64,000 bases of DNA from CAYNST01 sp964546435 (lineage in GTDB: Bacteria > Pseudomonadota > Gammaproteobacteria > Pseudomonadales > Cellvibrionaceae): contig CAZJKJ010000004.1 in NCBI GenBank assembly GCA_964546435.1, positions 1 through 64,000 of the forward strand. The letters run 5' to 3'. Positions 26,632 to 36,745 of this stretch are shown piece after piece. The notes beneath the pieces are model-generated. The model searched no databases. It saw nothing but the letters and a program-made list of their open reading frames with translations, and was not told the DNA's origin. The translations under genes were made by a program, and so were the position numbers. Position 1 is the stretch's first letter. Every line of letters starts with the position of its first letter.

Positions 26632-27855
26632 TTAACCACCGAAATCGTCAAGCATGATGTTGTCATCTTCCACACCCAGATCCTTCAGCATCTTGATCAC
26701 GGCGGCGTTCATCATCGGCGGCCCGCACATGTAGTATTCACAGTCCTCCGGAGCCGGGTGGTCCTTCAGGTACTGGTCATAAAGTACGTTGTGGATAAAC
26801 CCGGTCAATCCGTTCCAGTTGTCTTCCGGCTGAGGTTCGGACAAGGCGATATTCCAGGTGAAATTTTCATTTTCGCTGGCAAGCTTGTCGTACTCATCCT
26901 GATAAAACAGTTCGCGCAGTGACCGCGCACCGTACCAGAAAGAGATTTTCCTCGGAGTCCGTATCCGCCGGAGCTGATCAAAAATGTGCGAACGCATGGG
27001 CGCCATACCGGCACCGCCCCCAATGAACACCATTTCCGCATCGGTTTGTTTGGCAAAAAATTCACCAAATGGTCCGTACACCGTAACTTTGTCACCGGCC
27101 TTCAACGAGAACACCCAGGACGACATTTGTCCGGGAGGCAAACCCTGGGTTCGCGGCGGCGGCGTTGCAATCCGGATATTGAATTTGACGATGCCGCGCT
27201 CTTCGGGATAGTTGGCCATGGAATAGGCGCGGATAACGGGTTCAGTAATTTTCGATTCCATTTCGAAAAACTTGAAGCGTTCCCAATCACTACGATATTC
27301 CTCTTCGATATCAAAAGAGGAAAATTTTACGTGATGCGGTGGGGCTTCCAGCTGCACGTAGCCCCCCGCCCGGAAATTCACGTTTTCGCCTTCCGGCAGC
27401 TTCAACGTCAGCTCCTTGATGAAGGTCGCCACGTTGGGATTGGAAATCACCTCACAGACCCATTGTTTGACCCCGAAGACTTCTTCCGGAACCTCAATGT
27501 GCATATCCTGTTTGACGGGCACCTGGCAACTCAATCGCCAGCCTTCTTTTTCCTCGCGGTTGGTAAAGTGCGCCTTCTCGGTGGCCAACATCGAACCGCC
27601 ACCGGACTCCACGATACATTTGCACTGTGCGCAGCTACCACCGCCCCCGCATGCCGACGCCAGAAAGAGGCCATTGTTCGAGAGTGTTTGCAGCAACTTG
27701 TCACCAGCGGGGGTAATGATTTCCTTCTCGCCATTTACGACAATTTTTACATCGCCACTGGAGACCAGCTTGGCCCGCGCACTCAAGATCACCGCCACCA
27801 ATGCGAACACGATGACGGTGAACATTACTACACCTAAAACTATCTCTATATTCAT
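26632..27855 (-). CDS. nqrF: Na+-translocating NADH:quinone reductase subunit F
   Basis: NqrF is the electron-input subunit, oxidising NADH with FAD and a [2Fe-2S] cluster. The 407-residue protein has an N-terminal transmembrane helix (about residues 3-25) and a ferredoxin domain with cysteines C69, C75 and C78 (SACGGGGSCAQC) and a distal one in RLSCQVPV. A ferredoxin-reductase module follows, with RAYSMANYP (FAD), GGGAGMAPMRSH (NADH) and the C-terminal CGPPMMNAAVIKML. It is the last structural nqr gene before apbE. Confidence 0.96.
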   Translation of the reverse strand: MNIEIVLGVVMFTVIVFALVAVILSARAKLVSSGDVKIVVNGEKEIITPAGDKLLQTLSNNGLFLASACGGGGSCAQCKCIVESGGGSMLATEKAHFTNREEKEGWRLSCQVPVKQDMHIEVPEEVFGVKQWVCEVISNPNVATFIKELTLKLPEGENVNFRAGGYVQLEAPPHHVKFSSFDIEEEYRSDWERFKFFEMESKITEPVIRAYSMANYPEERGIVKFNIRIATPPPRTQGLPPGQMSSWVFSLKAGDKVTVYGPFGEFFAKQTDAEMVFIGGGAGMAPMRSHIFDQLRRIRTPRKISFWYGARSLRELFYQDEYDKLASENENFTWNIALSEPQPEDNWNGLTGFIHNVLYDQYLKDHPAPEDCEYYMCGPPMMNAAVIKMLKDLGVEDDNIMLDDFGG

Positions 27856-27875
27856 GATTGGTTAATTCCCCGTGC

Positions 27876-28484
27876 CTAGATGTCGACGCCGCTGAACGAC
27901 ATGAACCCTAAAGCCATCAAACCGACAGTAATAAAGGTGATGCCCAGCCCGCGAAGACCCTCCGGAACGTCACTGTATTTAAGTTTTTCACGAATCCCCG
28001 CCAGTGCGATGATCGCCAGCGCCCAGCCAACTCCCGCTCCAGTGCCGAATACCAGGCTTTCTGAGAAGTTGTAATCGCGCTCCACCATGAACAAGGATGC
28101 GCCCATTATCGCGCAATTGACCGCAATTAATGGCAAGAAGACGCCGAGAGCGTTGTAAAGTGCGGGAAAAAACCGATCCAGAATCATCTCGAGAATCTGA
28201 ACAATGGCGGCAATAACGCCAATATAAGTTATCAAGCCCAGAAAGCTCAGATCCACCTCTTCAAAACCCGCCCAGGCCATGGCGCCGTCTTTCAGCAAAT
28301 AGCTATACAACAGGTTATTGATGGGCACGGTGATGGCCAATACCACCGTTACGGCCACCCCCAACCCGATTGCAGCGTCTACTTTTTTGGATATGGCGAG
28401 GAACGTACACATTCCCAAAAAGAATGCCAGCGCCATGTTCTCGATAAAAACCGAACGAATGAACAAGCTAATCATGGCTTCCAT
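27876..28484 (-). CDS. nqrE: Na+-translocating NADH:quinone reductase subunit E
   Basis: NqrE is a membrane subunit with six transmembrane helices that pairs with NqrD around an inter-membrane iron centre. The 202-residue protein shows SVFIENMALAFFLGMCTFLA near the N-terminus with the conserved cysteine, and NCAIMGASLFM in a later helix with the second cysteine. I start it at the ATG at 28484, which overlaps the nqrD stop as TGATG. Confidence 0.95.
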   Translation of the reverse strand: MEAMISLFIRSVFIENMALAFFLGMCTFLAISKKVDAAIGLGVAVTVVLAITVPINNLLYSYLLKDGAMAWAGFEEVDLSFLGLITYIGVIAAIVQILEMILDRFFPALYNALGVFLPLIAVNCAIMGASLFMVERDYNFSESLVFGTGAGVGWALAIIALAGIREKLKYSDVPEGLRGLGITFITVGLMALGFMSFSGVDI

Positions 28485-29146
28485 CACGCGATCTCCTTGG
28501 TGATCCTGGTGTTGGGGGATATCTTGTAATCCGGCAGCTCAACCTGATCTGACTTGACCGAGCGAAGCACCCATATAATCAGCCCGATCAGAAAAAACGC
28601 GCTGGGTGGTAGAAGCAACAATCCGTTGGGAATATACCAACCGCCGTTACTGATGGTCGGTATGATTTCAATACCCAGCAGATTTCCGGTACCGAACAGT
28701 TCCCGGATGATGCCCAGTACGATCAGCAAAGCGCTATAACCCAGGCCGTTACCAACGCCATCGAGAAAGCTGGATACCGGCGGGTTTTTCATCGCGAATG
28801 CCTCGGCGCGCCCCATCACAATACAGTTGGTGATAATCAATCCCACGAACACCGATAACTGCTTGCTGATGTCATACGCGACCGCCTTCAGGATCTCGTC
28901 AACCAGAATCACCAGCGACGCGATAATCGTCATCTGTACGATGATGCGGATGTTACTCGGCACATAATTACGCACCAACGATACGAAAAAGTTCGAAAAG
29001 CCCGTCACCAGAGTCAGTGCAAGACACATGACCAGAGTGACTTTAAGGCTGCTGGTTACCGCCAGGGCCGAACAGATTCCGAGAATTTGCAAGGCAATGG
29101 GGTTGTTATCAAGAATTGGCTTGAATAGCAGGTCTTTCGCTTTCAT
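28484..29146 (-). CDS. nqrD: Na+-translocating NADH:quinone reductase subunit D
   Basis: NqrD is a six-helix membrane subunit related to NqrE. The 220-residue protein opens with the family stretch NPIALQILGICSALAVTSSL, whose cysteine is conserved, and has the second cysteine in the later helix IITNCIVMGRAEAFAM. It is 2 bases from nqrC and overlaps nqrE by one base, consistent with a tightly coupled operon. Confidence 0.95.
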   Translation of the reverse strand: MKAKDLLFKPILDNNPIALQILGICSALAVTSSLKVTLVMCLALTLVTGFSNFFVSLVRNYVPSNIRIIVQMTIIASLVILVDEILKAVAYDISKQLSVFVGLIITNCIVMGRAEAFAMKNPPVSSFLDGVGNGLGYSALLIVLGIIRELFGTGNLLGIEIIPTISNGGWYIPNGLLLLPPSAFFLIGLIIWVLRSVKSDQVELPDYKISPNTRITKEIA

Positions 29147-29148
29147 GG

Positions 29149-29925
29149 CTACGCGTCTCCCCGTTTGAGATTGGCGAGAAAAGACTTGTAGCCGTTTTCG
29201 CCAAACCAGAATTGCACAAGATTATGGACTCCGCGACTGGTCAACGTCGCCCCCGACAGACCATCGATTTTGTACTGGTAATTGCGATCGTTGCGGTCGG
29301 CGCTTCCCTTGATGACCTCAAGCGCGACATTACCTTCGTCGTCGTACAGTTTTTTCCCCTTCCAGAGTCCCTTCCAGTTCGGGTTATCCACTTCGCCCCC
29401 GAGACCGGGGGTTTCCTTGTGTTCGTAAAATCCCATGCCGACTACGGTATTGAAATCCGGACCTACCGCAACGAACCCGTACAACGTGCCCCAGAGGCCG
29501 TAACCGCGTACAGGCAGAATCAGCACGTCCTGACCCTCAGCATCCGTCGCAAAATAGACCTCGGCATATTTCTCCTGGCGGCCGATCTTGGCGAGATCCT
29601 GATCCGGCTCCAGCTGTACTGAAAGGGCGGTATCGCTCGCCGCGCGCCGCTGATCGTACTCATCCGGATTGACTTCGTCGGTAATTTCACCCGTAGTCAA
29701 ATCAACGATGCGGGTTTCAACGCTCTTGAACGCCTCTTCAATCGACACACCTTCTTCCAGCATTCCCGCCGCCAACAGAATGTTGCGCTTGAAATCGCGT
29801 GCCTTGTTTTCCTGCTGGGCGGGTTTGAGCATCACCGCCGCTGTGGAAATAATGATGGAGCAGACCACACACAAAATGAACGCCACCTTGGCGACATAAC
29901 CGATGGATTCTTTGTTATTAGACAC
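29149..29925 (-). CDS. nqrC: Na+-translocating NADH:quinone reductase subunit C
   Basis: NqrC carries a covalent FMN facing the periplasm. The 258-residue protein has one N-terminal transmembrane helix (about residues 12-33) and a periplasmic domain. The flavinylation motif S-G-A-T is in DGLSGATLTSRGV, making T227 the predicted FMN acceptor for ApbE. It overlaps nqrB by 8 bases. Confidence 0.96.
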   Translation of the reverse strand: MSNNKESIGYVAKVAFILCVVCSIIISTAAVMLKPAQQENKARDFKRNILLAAGMLEEGVSIEEAFKSVETRIVDLTTGEITDEVNPDEYDQRRAASDTALSVQLEPDQDLAKIGRQEKYAEVYFATDAEGQDVLILPVRGYGLWGTLYGFVAVGPDFNTVVGMGFYEHKETPGLGGEVDNPNWKGLWKGKKLYDDEGNVALEVIKGSADRNDRNYQYKIDGLSGATLTSRGVHNLVQFWFGENGYKSFLANLKRGDA

Positions 29926-31120
29926 GCGCCAACCTCCGCTTGATGTTGGATTGCACTACAAAATGATCAATCAATGGCGCGAACAGGTTGCCGAACAGAA
30001 TAGCCAGCATGATCCCTTCCGGAAACGCCGGGTTGACTACCCGTATCATTATTGTCATTGCGCCCACAAGGATTCCAAACCACCATTTACCCGCATTGGT
30101 CATGGCGGCAGATACCGGATCCGTAACCATGAATATCATTCCGAATGCAAAGCCTCCGACCACCAGATGCCAGTAAAACGGCATGGCGTACATCGGGTTG
30201 TCACTGCCATCGGCGAGCATGTTAAACAGTAGAGCGGTCGCCGCCATCCCCAGAAAGGTTCCCAGTACGATGCGAAACGACGCGATTCCCATGACAATCA
30301 TTACTGCGCCGCCCAGCAGGATTGCCAGAGTGGATGTCTCGCCGATGGAGCCCTGCATATTGCCGAGAAAGGCGTCCATCCAGGTCAATTGCCCCGTAAG
30401 CGCCTCCATTCCGTCATTGTAGGCAACGGACAAAGCGGTCGGGCCCGAGAACCCATCCACCGCCGTCCAGACCGCGTCCCCGGACATGTCTGCCGGATAG
30501 GCGAAGTACAGGAACGCCCGGCCGGTCAGCGCCGGGTTGAGGAAGTTCTTGCCGGTTCCGCCGAACACTTCTTTGCCGAGCACGACACCAAAACTGATGC
30601 CCAGCGCCGCTTGCCAAAGGGGTAGATCCGGCGGACAGATTAGGGCGAACAGGATGGAGGTGACGAAAAAACCTTCATTGACTTCATGGCCACGCTTTAT
30701 CGCGAACAGGACTTCCCAGAAGCCCCCCACGACGAAAACAACCGCATAGATCGGAACAAAATAAGCGGCCCCGTATATGATGTTGTCCCAGATGCTACTG
30801 GCATCATGCCCCGCAAGCGCTGCGATAATCGCGCCCCTCCAGCCTTCAACGGCGGTCAGGCCCATATCGGCCATAATCAGGTTGGCCTGATAACCGACGT
30901 TATACATTCCGTAAAACATCGCCGGAAAGGTACATAACCAGACCGTGATCATGATCCGCTTCAGGTCAATCCCGTCACGAACATGAGCGGTCGTCTTGGT
31001 GACATCAGCCGGTTTGTAAAAAATCGTGTCGGCGGCCTCGTACAGGGCATACCACTTCTCAAAACGCCCACCTTTATGGAAATGGGGTTCAAGGTTGTCA
31101 AAAAATCTTCGCAATCCCAT
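29918..31120 (-). CDS. nqrB: Na+-translocating NADH:quinone reductase subunit B
   Basis: NqrB is the large membrane subunit, with about ten helices, a covalent FMN and riboflavin, and is central to Na+ translocation. The 400-residue protein shows KNFLNPALTGRAFLYFAYPA and the flavinylation site VDGFSGPTALS (T228 predicted). The usual alanine before the threonine is proline here (SGPT rather than SGAT). It begins 3 bases after nqrA. Confidence 0.96.
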   Translation of the reverse strand: MGLRRFFDNLEPHFHKGGRFEKWYALYEAADTIFYKPADVTKTTAHVRDGIDLKRIMITVWLCTFPAMFYGMYNVGYQANLIMADMGLTAVEGWRGAIIAALAGHDASSIWDNIIYGAAYFVPIYAVVFVVGGFWEVLFAIKRGHEVNEGFFVTSILFALICPPDLPLWQAALGISFGVVLGKEVFGGTGKNFLNPALTGRAFLYFAYPADMSGDAVWTAVDGFSGPTALSVAYNDGMEALTGQLTWMDAFLGNMQGSIGETSTLAILLGGAVMIVMGIASFRIVLGTFLGMAATALLFNMLADGSDNPMYAMPFYWHLVVGGFAFGMIFMVTDPVSAAMTNAGKWWFGILVGAMTIMIRVVNPAFPEGIMLAILFGNLFAPLIDHFVVQSNIKRRLARV

Positions 31121-31123
31121 GGT

Positions 31124-32470
31124 TTACCCCTCAATCTCGATGCGTGTCAGGTTGTCTCGCAAAATCGGCCCGTACTCGTACTTTCCGGGGCAGACAAAGC
31201 TGCACAACGCCAGGTCTTCCTCATCCAGCTCCAGACAACCAAGCTTCTGGGCAGTCTCGGTATCCCCCACAATCAAAGAACGCAGCAATTGCGTGGGAAG
31301 GATATCCAGCGGCATGATCCTTTCATAAGTACCGACAGGCACCATGGCCCGCTCACTGCCGTTGGTCGACGTATTGAAATCGAAACGCTTGCGCATCAGG
31401 CTGGTTATGAAAATCGGCAGCACGGAAAAATTGTTGAATCCCGGCCGCACGAAATGCAGCAGCTGGCGCTCGCGACCTTCGGCCAGCACGGTCACCTGGG
31501 TGTGATAGCGCCCGAGGAAGCGGACGGCGGAACCGCCGCTGCGGCCGCCGAAGACCGACCCTGAAATCAACCGGTTTTCGCCGGTTTTCATCTGACCCGC
31601 CGTCAGTTCGTCAAGACTCGCACCCAGGCGGGTACGCACCAGACGGGGGTTCTGCACCTGGGGTCCGGCCAGGGAAATGACGCGGGAAGTGGACAGCCGA
31701 CCCTCGGTAAAAAGACGCGCAACCGCGATGACATCCTGATAACCCATGGTCCAGACAACCCGGGTGGCGCTGACCGGATGGACAAAGTGGATGTGCGTGC
31801 CGACATTACCGGCCGGATGCACGCCGGCGAAGGCATGCAGGGAGATCTTCTCGGTGGGCTGAACGTCAAGTTTGACGCCCGGTGCGTGGCCTACATGGAC
31901 TTTGCCTTCCGTAAGCCTGGCGATCAGGTTCAGACCCTGGGCGAAGGCTTCCGCCTGCTCGGCAATGACCAGGGCCGGGTCCGCCGCCAGCGGATTGGTG
32001 TCCATTGCTGAAACAAAAATTGCACTTGGCGCTGCCTCGACAGCAGGAACCTTGCTATAGGGACGGGTTCTGAACGCGGTCCACATGCCCGACCGGATCA
32101 GAATGTCGCGAACTTTCTCCGCGGACAACCCGGCCAGTGCGGTCGCGTCAAACCGTTCAAACTCTTCCGCCTCGTTACTGCCGGCATCAACGTCAATGAC
32201 AATGGACTGGAAGACCCGTTGTGCGCCGCGGTTGATGGCCGCGACGGTCCCTGTTGCGGGAGAGGTGTAGATAACGCCGTGATTTTTTTTGTCGGAGAAA
32301 AGTGCCTGACCCAGCTTGACCCGGTCCCCCTCTTTGACAGCCATGGTTGGCTTCATGCCGTGATAATCGAACCCGACGAGTGCCACGGAGCGGACGGTCG
32401 GTCCATCCTCTATGACCTGCCGCGGCTGGCCGGTAATCGGCAGATCCAACCCTTTGCGGATTTTTATCAT
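31124..32470 (-). CDS. nqrA: Na+-translocating NADH:quinone reductase subunit A
   Basis: NqrA is the peripheral cytoplasmic subunit and binds quinone at its interface with NqrB. The 448-residue protein has the expected opening MIKIRKGLDLPITGQP, a biotinyl/lipoyl-like fold near 40-100, GHAPGVKLDVQP, and the C-terminal LELDEEDLALCSFVCPGKYEYGP-type cysteine segment. The frame is open upstream, but family sequence begins at the ATG at 32470. It is the first gene of nqrABCDEF-apbE-nqrM. Confidence 0.96.
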   Translation of the reverse strand: MIKIRKGLDLPITGQPRQVIEDGPTVRSVALVGFDYHGMKPTMAVKEGDRVKLGQALFSDKKNHGVIYTSPATGTVAAINRGAQRVFQSIVIDVDAGSNEAEEFERFDATALAGLSAEKVRDILIRSGMWTAFRTRPYSKVPAVEAAPSAIFVSAMDTNPLAADPALVIAEQAEAFAQGLNLIARLTEGKVHVGHAPGVKLDVQPTEKISLHAFAGVHPAGNVGTHIHFVHPVSATRVVWTMGYQDVIAVARLFTEGRLSTSRVISLAGPQVQNPRLVRTRLGASLDELTAGQMKTGENRLISGSVFGGRSGGSAVRFLGRYHTQVTVLAEGRERQLLHFVRPGFNNFSVLPIFITSLMRKRFDFNTSTNGSERAMVPVGTYERIMPLDILPTQLLRSLIVGDTETAQKLGCLELDEEDLALCSFVCPGKYEYGPILRDNLTRIEIEG

Positions 32471-33157
32471 AATAACGTTGCCCAGTATGGTTGAGATAGA
32501 GAAGTGCTGTCGCTGCACGTCAGAGCGGCTGCACGTAAAACCTTTCGCCAAACAAACTACTAACTGTTCAGGGTCCAAACGGCGCATCGACGCCCGGTCA
32601 CCAGGCCGCTTGTCTGTCGTGCCCGCAATGGCTCCCGCCTCTCGCCCACCGGCCGAAAATCGGCCCACTGCGCCACCAGGCACAGGTCATTTTCGGAATT
32701 GCTTTCCTTAAAAGCTGTATTTGCAGGCTTTAGGAACCCTGGCCCGAACATTGCCGGTCCGCCGGGTCCATGATCAGAATCGAGAGACTGTGGAGAGCTC
32801 TGCGCCAGGCATCGCGACCGTTGTGTACGGGACGCGCTCGAGGAATATGGCGACGGATAATCACATCGGAATTGTCCACTTCCGTGGCGTCCTGTTAGCG
32901 GACCAAAAAATCGCGCTAATTATAGAGACCGACACCAAGAAGTTCCATAGGCATCTGGAAATTGATTCAAAACCACCCCTGCCGCTTTTTTGATCGGATC
33001 TGGGCGGACCGCGTCGGGTTACCGAGACCTGGCGACTTCCAAAACAGCGGCGGCACCGTCCACGCACCGCGTCACCGGACTTGCGGATAAATTCGCCATA
33101 TCGCTATCCTGCCGTTAGAATGGCACCCCCAAACTACACGCGAATTTCTCTCCGATA
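32471..33157. other. Divergent intergenic region between nqrA and mfd
   Basis: Nearly 690 bases separate two divergent genes, so it must hold promoters for the nqr operon (leftward) and probably mfd (rightward). I see no frame with family features on either strand and no RNA gene. No -35/-10 pair stands out enough to call. Confidence 0.4.
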
Positions 33158-36100
33158 ATGAAAGACCTGGACCTGGGCCAGCTCCAGACAAGTTCCGCCC
33201 TTTCCCCACCACTGCCCCGCCGACCTGGTGATCACATTCACTGGGGTCAGCTGGCCGGCAGTGCCATGGCGCTCGCCATTGCCAGCAGCGTGGACCGGCT
33301 GCAGTCGGTCGGCCTGGTCATAGCAACCGACTCCGCCGAGGCCGCCCGTCTGGAACAGGATATCCGGCTGTACCTGCTGGACCACCCTTCCCCGCCGGAA
33401 GTGCTGCATTTTCCCGACTGGGAGACACTCCCCTACGATACGTTTTCGCCCCACCAGGACATCGTGTCCGAGCGCATGCGGACCCTGTACCAGCTGGGCC
33501 GGCCCGGGCGCGCCATTATCGTGGTATCCGCCGCCACCCTGGTTCAGCGCATTGCCCCGCGAGCCTATATCGAGTCCCGCAGCTTCGTCGTCAGTCGCGG
33601 TGACCTGGTGGAGATTGAAAGCTTCCGCACCCGACTCACGGCGGCGGGCTATCAAAGTGTCGACACCGTATTCCAGCACGGTGAATTCGCCGTGCGGGGA
33701 TCCCTTCTCGACATTTATCCAATGGGCAGTTCCGCCGCCTACCGAATAGAACTGTTCGACAACGAAGTCGAATCCGTCCGCACCTTTGATCCGGAAACCC
33801 AGCGGTCGGTGGAGCAGGTGCAGGCTATCGAACTGCTGCCGGCGCGGGAGTGCCCGCTGGATCGAGCCGCCATCTCGGTGTTCAAGAATCGCTGGCATGA
33901 ATTCTTTGAAGTCGACGCCCGCCAGTGCCCGGTCTATCAAGACGTGGTATCCGGCCTCTCGCCGGCGGGAGTCGAGTATTTTCTGCCCCTGTTTTTTGAA
34001 CAGAGCGCGTCCTTTTTCGACTATCTGCCGGCAAACACCGTCACTTTTGTCACCGCTCAGCTCGAAGCCGCGCTGGAAAAATTCTGGCGCGAGGCCTGCA
34101 ACCGCTACGACAGCCGCAAAGGCGATATCCGGCGCCCGATTTTGAAACCGGAAGTCCTCTTTCTGCCGGTCAATGAAGTGTTCGCCGCCCTCAAACCCCT
34201 GGAGCGGGTAACCCTGTCTCCCGACAGCGCCGGCACCGGCGCGGGACGCTTCAATTTCCAGTGCTCAGTGCCCCCCGAGCTGTTCATCAACGCGAAACTG
34301 CAGACACCGCTGGTGACGTTGCAGGATTACCTCAAGCGCACCGGTTACCGGGTGCTGTTTTGCGCGGAATCCATGGGCCGCCGGGAAGCGCTGCTCGAGC
34401 AGCTGGCCAGCATCGCCATCAAGCCAGTAGCGGTGAGCGGCTTCCAGCAGTTCCGCAACAGCGACGACCGCTACGGAATTGCCATCGCCGCGTTTGAAAA
34501 GGGTGCGGTACTCGATGATGCGCGCTTGTCCGTGGTGGCCGAGCCACAACTGTTCGGCTTGCGCATCCAGGCCCGTCGTCGCCAGCGCACGACCCATGAA
34601 GATCAGGACAATCTGGTTAAAAACCTGACCGAACTCAAAGTGGGCGCACCGGTGGTCCATATTGAAAACGGAGTCGGGCGCTACCTGGGCCTGCAGACTC
34701 TGCAGGTGGATAAGGCGGATCACGAGTTTCTGGTTCTGCAATATGCCGGTGATGCAAAACTCTATGTGCCGGTCACGAACCTGCATTTTATAAGCCGCTA
34801 CTCCGGCACCGATCCGGATCTGGCACCCCTGCATCGACTTGGCAGCGAACAATGGCAACGGGCCAAACGCAAGGCAGCAGAAGAGATCCGCGATGTCGCT
34901 GCGGAACTGCTGGATATCTATGCCCGTCGGGCAGCCCGCCTCGGCACGGCTTTCGATGATCCCAGAGAAGCCTACGAGCAGTTTTCCGCCGCCTTCCCGT
35001 TTGAGGAAACCCCCGATCAGCGACTCGCCATTGAAGCGGTCCGGGATGACTTGCTGAGCCCCCGTCCCATGGACCGACTGGTGTGTGGCGATGTGGGTTT
35101 CGGCAAAACCGAAGTCGCCATGCGGGCGGCGTTTATCGCCGTCCAGAACAGCCGCCAGGTGGTCGTGCTGGTGCCCACCACCTTGCTGGCGCAGCAGCAT
35201 TTCGAAAACTTCAAGGACCGCTTTGCCGACTTTCCGGTCAACGTCGAGGTGATTTCCCGGTTTCGCAGCATCAAGGAAACCGCCAGTGTGCGACAGAAAG
35301 TTGAAAAGGGCGCGGTGGACATCCTTATCGGCACTCACAAGCTTTTGCAGGGGGAGTTCAAATATCCGAATCTCGGCCTGCTGATCATCGACGAAGAACA
35401 CCGCTTCGGCGTGCGCCAGAAAGAAGCGCTCAAAGCTCTACGGGCGGAGGTCGATATCCTCACGCTGACGGCGACCCCCATTCCGCGCACCCTCAACATG
35501 GCGATGAACGGCATTCGCGATCTGTCGATCATTGCCACGCCCCCGGCACGCCGCCTGTCCGTCAAGACATTCGTGCGCGAAGCGGACACGCCCCTTATAA
35601 AGGAAGCAATACTGCGCGAAATCATGCGCGGCGGTCAGGTTTACTTCCTGCACAACGAAGTCAAGGATATCCAGAAACGTGCCGCAGAAATTGGCCAGCT
35701 GGTGCCCGAAGCCCGGATACAGATTGCCCATGGGCAGATGCGCGAGCGGGAACTCGAAGCCGTCATGAGCGATTTTTATCACAAGCGCTTCAATCTGCTG
35801 GTGTGTACGACGATTATTGAAACCGGCATCGATGTGCCTTCTGCCAATACCATCATCATCGATCGGGCCGACAAGTTAGGGCTGGCGCAGCTGCACCAGC
35901 TACGCGGCCGGGTCGGGCGCTCTCATCATCAGGCCTATGCCTATCTGCTGACACCCAACGTCAAGGCCATGACCGACGATGCGCAGAAGCGACTGGCGGC
36001 CATTGAAGAGGCCCAGGATCTCGGAGCGGGCTTTATGCTGGCTTCCCACGACCTGGAGATTCGCGGGGCGGGCGAGCTCCTCGGCGATGAACAGAGCGGT

Positions 36101-36664
36101 CAGATGCAGGCCATCGGCTTTTCCCTCTATATGGACATGCTCGACCGGGCCGTCAAAGCCATCAAGAAAGGCGAAGTTCTGGATCTGGACAAGCCACTTA
36201 ACGACGGCGTGGAGATCGATCTGCATATTCCCGCCCTGATTCCCTCGGATTACTTGCCGGATGTGCACTCCCGGCTCATCCTTTACAAGCGGCTGGCCAG
36301 TCTGAAAACCGAAGCGGCGCTCGACGAGCTGCAGGTGGAAATGATCGATCGCTTCGGCCTGCTGCCTGAGCCACTGAAAAACCTTGTCAGCACCACCCGC
36401 CTTAAACTGCGCTGTGAACCCCTCGGCATTGCCAAGCTCGAAGCGAATCAGGATTTTGTGAGAATCGAATTCGGTACCGAACCGCGAATCGATCCGCTGA
36501 CCATTGTGACCATGGTGCAGAAGCAGCCACAAAAATACAGACTTGAAGGGGCGACACGCCTGCGGTATACCGTGTCCATGCAGAACCCGCCCGAACGTCT
36601 GGCGGCCGTTCTGGGTTTACTCAACACGCTGGATGCGCGGTCCGGTCCGGGTCTGCGCCCGTAA
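33158..36664 (+). CDS. mfd: Transcription-repair coupling factor
   Basis: Mfd is a DNA translocase that removes stalled RNA polymerase and recruits UvrA. The 1168-residue protein has an N-terminal UvrB-like module (HFPDWETLPYDTFSPHQDI), a CarD-like RNA-polymerase-interaction domain near 490-560 (VHIENGVGRYLGLQTL), and a RecG-like helicase. The helicase has Walker A GDVGFGKTEVAMRAAF near 645, DEEHRFG near 742, TATPIPRTL, and QLRGRVGRS. A C-terminal TRCF domain follows. Length is normal for the family. It is upstream of csiV, a common pairing. Confidence 0.97.
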   Translation: MKDLDLGQLQTSSALSPPLPRRPGDHIHWGQLAGSAMALAIASSVDRLQSVGLVIATDSAEAARLEQDIRLYLLDHPSPPEVLHFPDWETLPYDTFSPHQDIVSERMRTLYQLGRPGRAIIVVSAATLVQRIAPRAYIESRSFVVSRGDLVEIESFRTRLTAAGYQSVDTVFQHGEFAVRGSLLDIYPMGSSAAYRIELFDNEVESVRTFDPETQRSVEQVQAIELLPARECPLDRAAISVFKNRWHEFFEVDARQCPVYQDVVSGLSPAGVEYFLPLFFEQSASFFDYLPANTVTFVTAQLEAALEKFWREACNRYDSRKGDIRRPILKPEVLFLPVNEVFAALKPLERVTLSPDSAGTGAGRFNFQCSVPPELFINAKLQTPLVTLQDYLKRTGYRVLFCAESMGRREALLEQLASIAIKPVAVSGFQQFRNSDDRYGIAIAAFEKGAVLDDARLSVVAEPQLFGLRIQARRRQRTTHEDQDNLVKNLTELKVGAPVVHIENGVGRYLGLQTLQVDKADHEFLVLQYAGDAKLYVPVTNLHFISRYSGTDPDLAPLHRLGSEQWQRAKRKAAEEIRDVAAELLDIYARRAARLGTAFDDPREAYEQFSAAFPFEETPDQRLAIEAVRDDLLSPRPMDRLVCGDVGFGKTEVAMRAAFIAVQNSRQVVVLVPTTLLAQQHFENFKDRFADFPVNVEVISRFRSIKETASVRQKVEKGAVDILIGTHKLLQGEFKYPNLGLLIIDEEHRFGVRQKEALKALRAEVDILTLTATPIPRTLNMAMNGIRDLSIIATPPARRLSVKTFVREADTPLIKEAILREIMRGGQVYFLHNEVKDIQKRAAEIGQLVPEARIQIAHGQMRERELEAVMSDFYHKRFNLLVCTTIIETGIDVPSANTIIIDRADKLGLAQLHQLRGRVGRSHHQAYAYLLTPNVKAMTDDAQKRLAAIEEAQDLGAGFMLASHDLEIRGAGELLGDEQSGQMQAIGFSLYMDMLDRAVKAIKKGEVLDLDKPLNDGVEIDLHIPALIPSDYLPDVHSRLILYKRLASLKTEAALDELQVEMIDRFGLLPEPLKNLVSTTRLKLRCEPLGIAKLEANQDFVRIEFGTEPRIDPLTIVTMVQKQPQKYRLEGATRLRYTVSMQNPPERLAAVLGLLNTLDARSGPGLRP

Positions 36665-36745
36665 TGAAAATCCATTGAAACGACGGAAGACACACAATTG
36701 AAACTCGAACCGGTATATTCCTTCGCGGACGCATACAAGACCAAG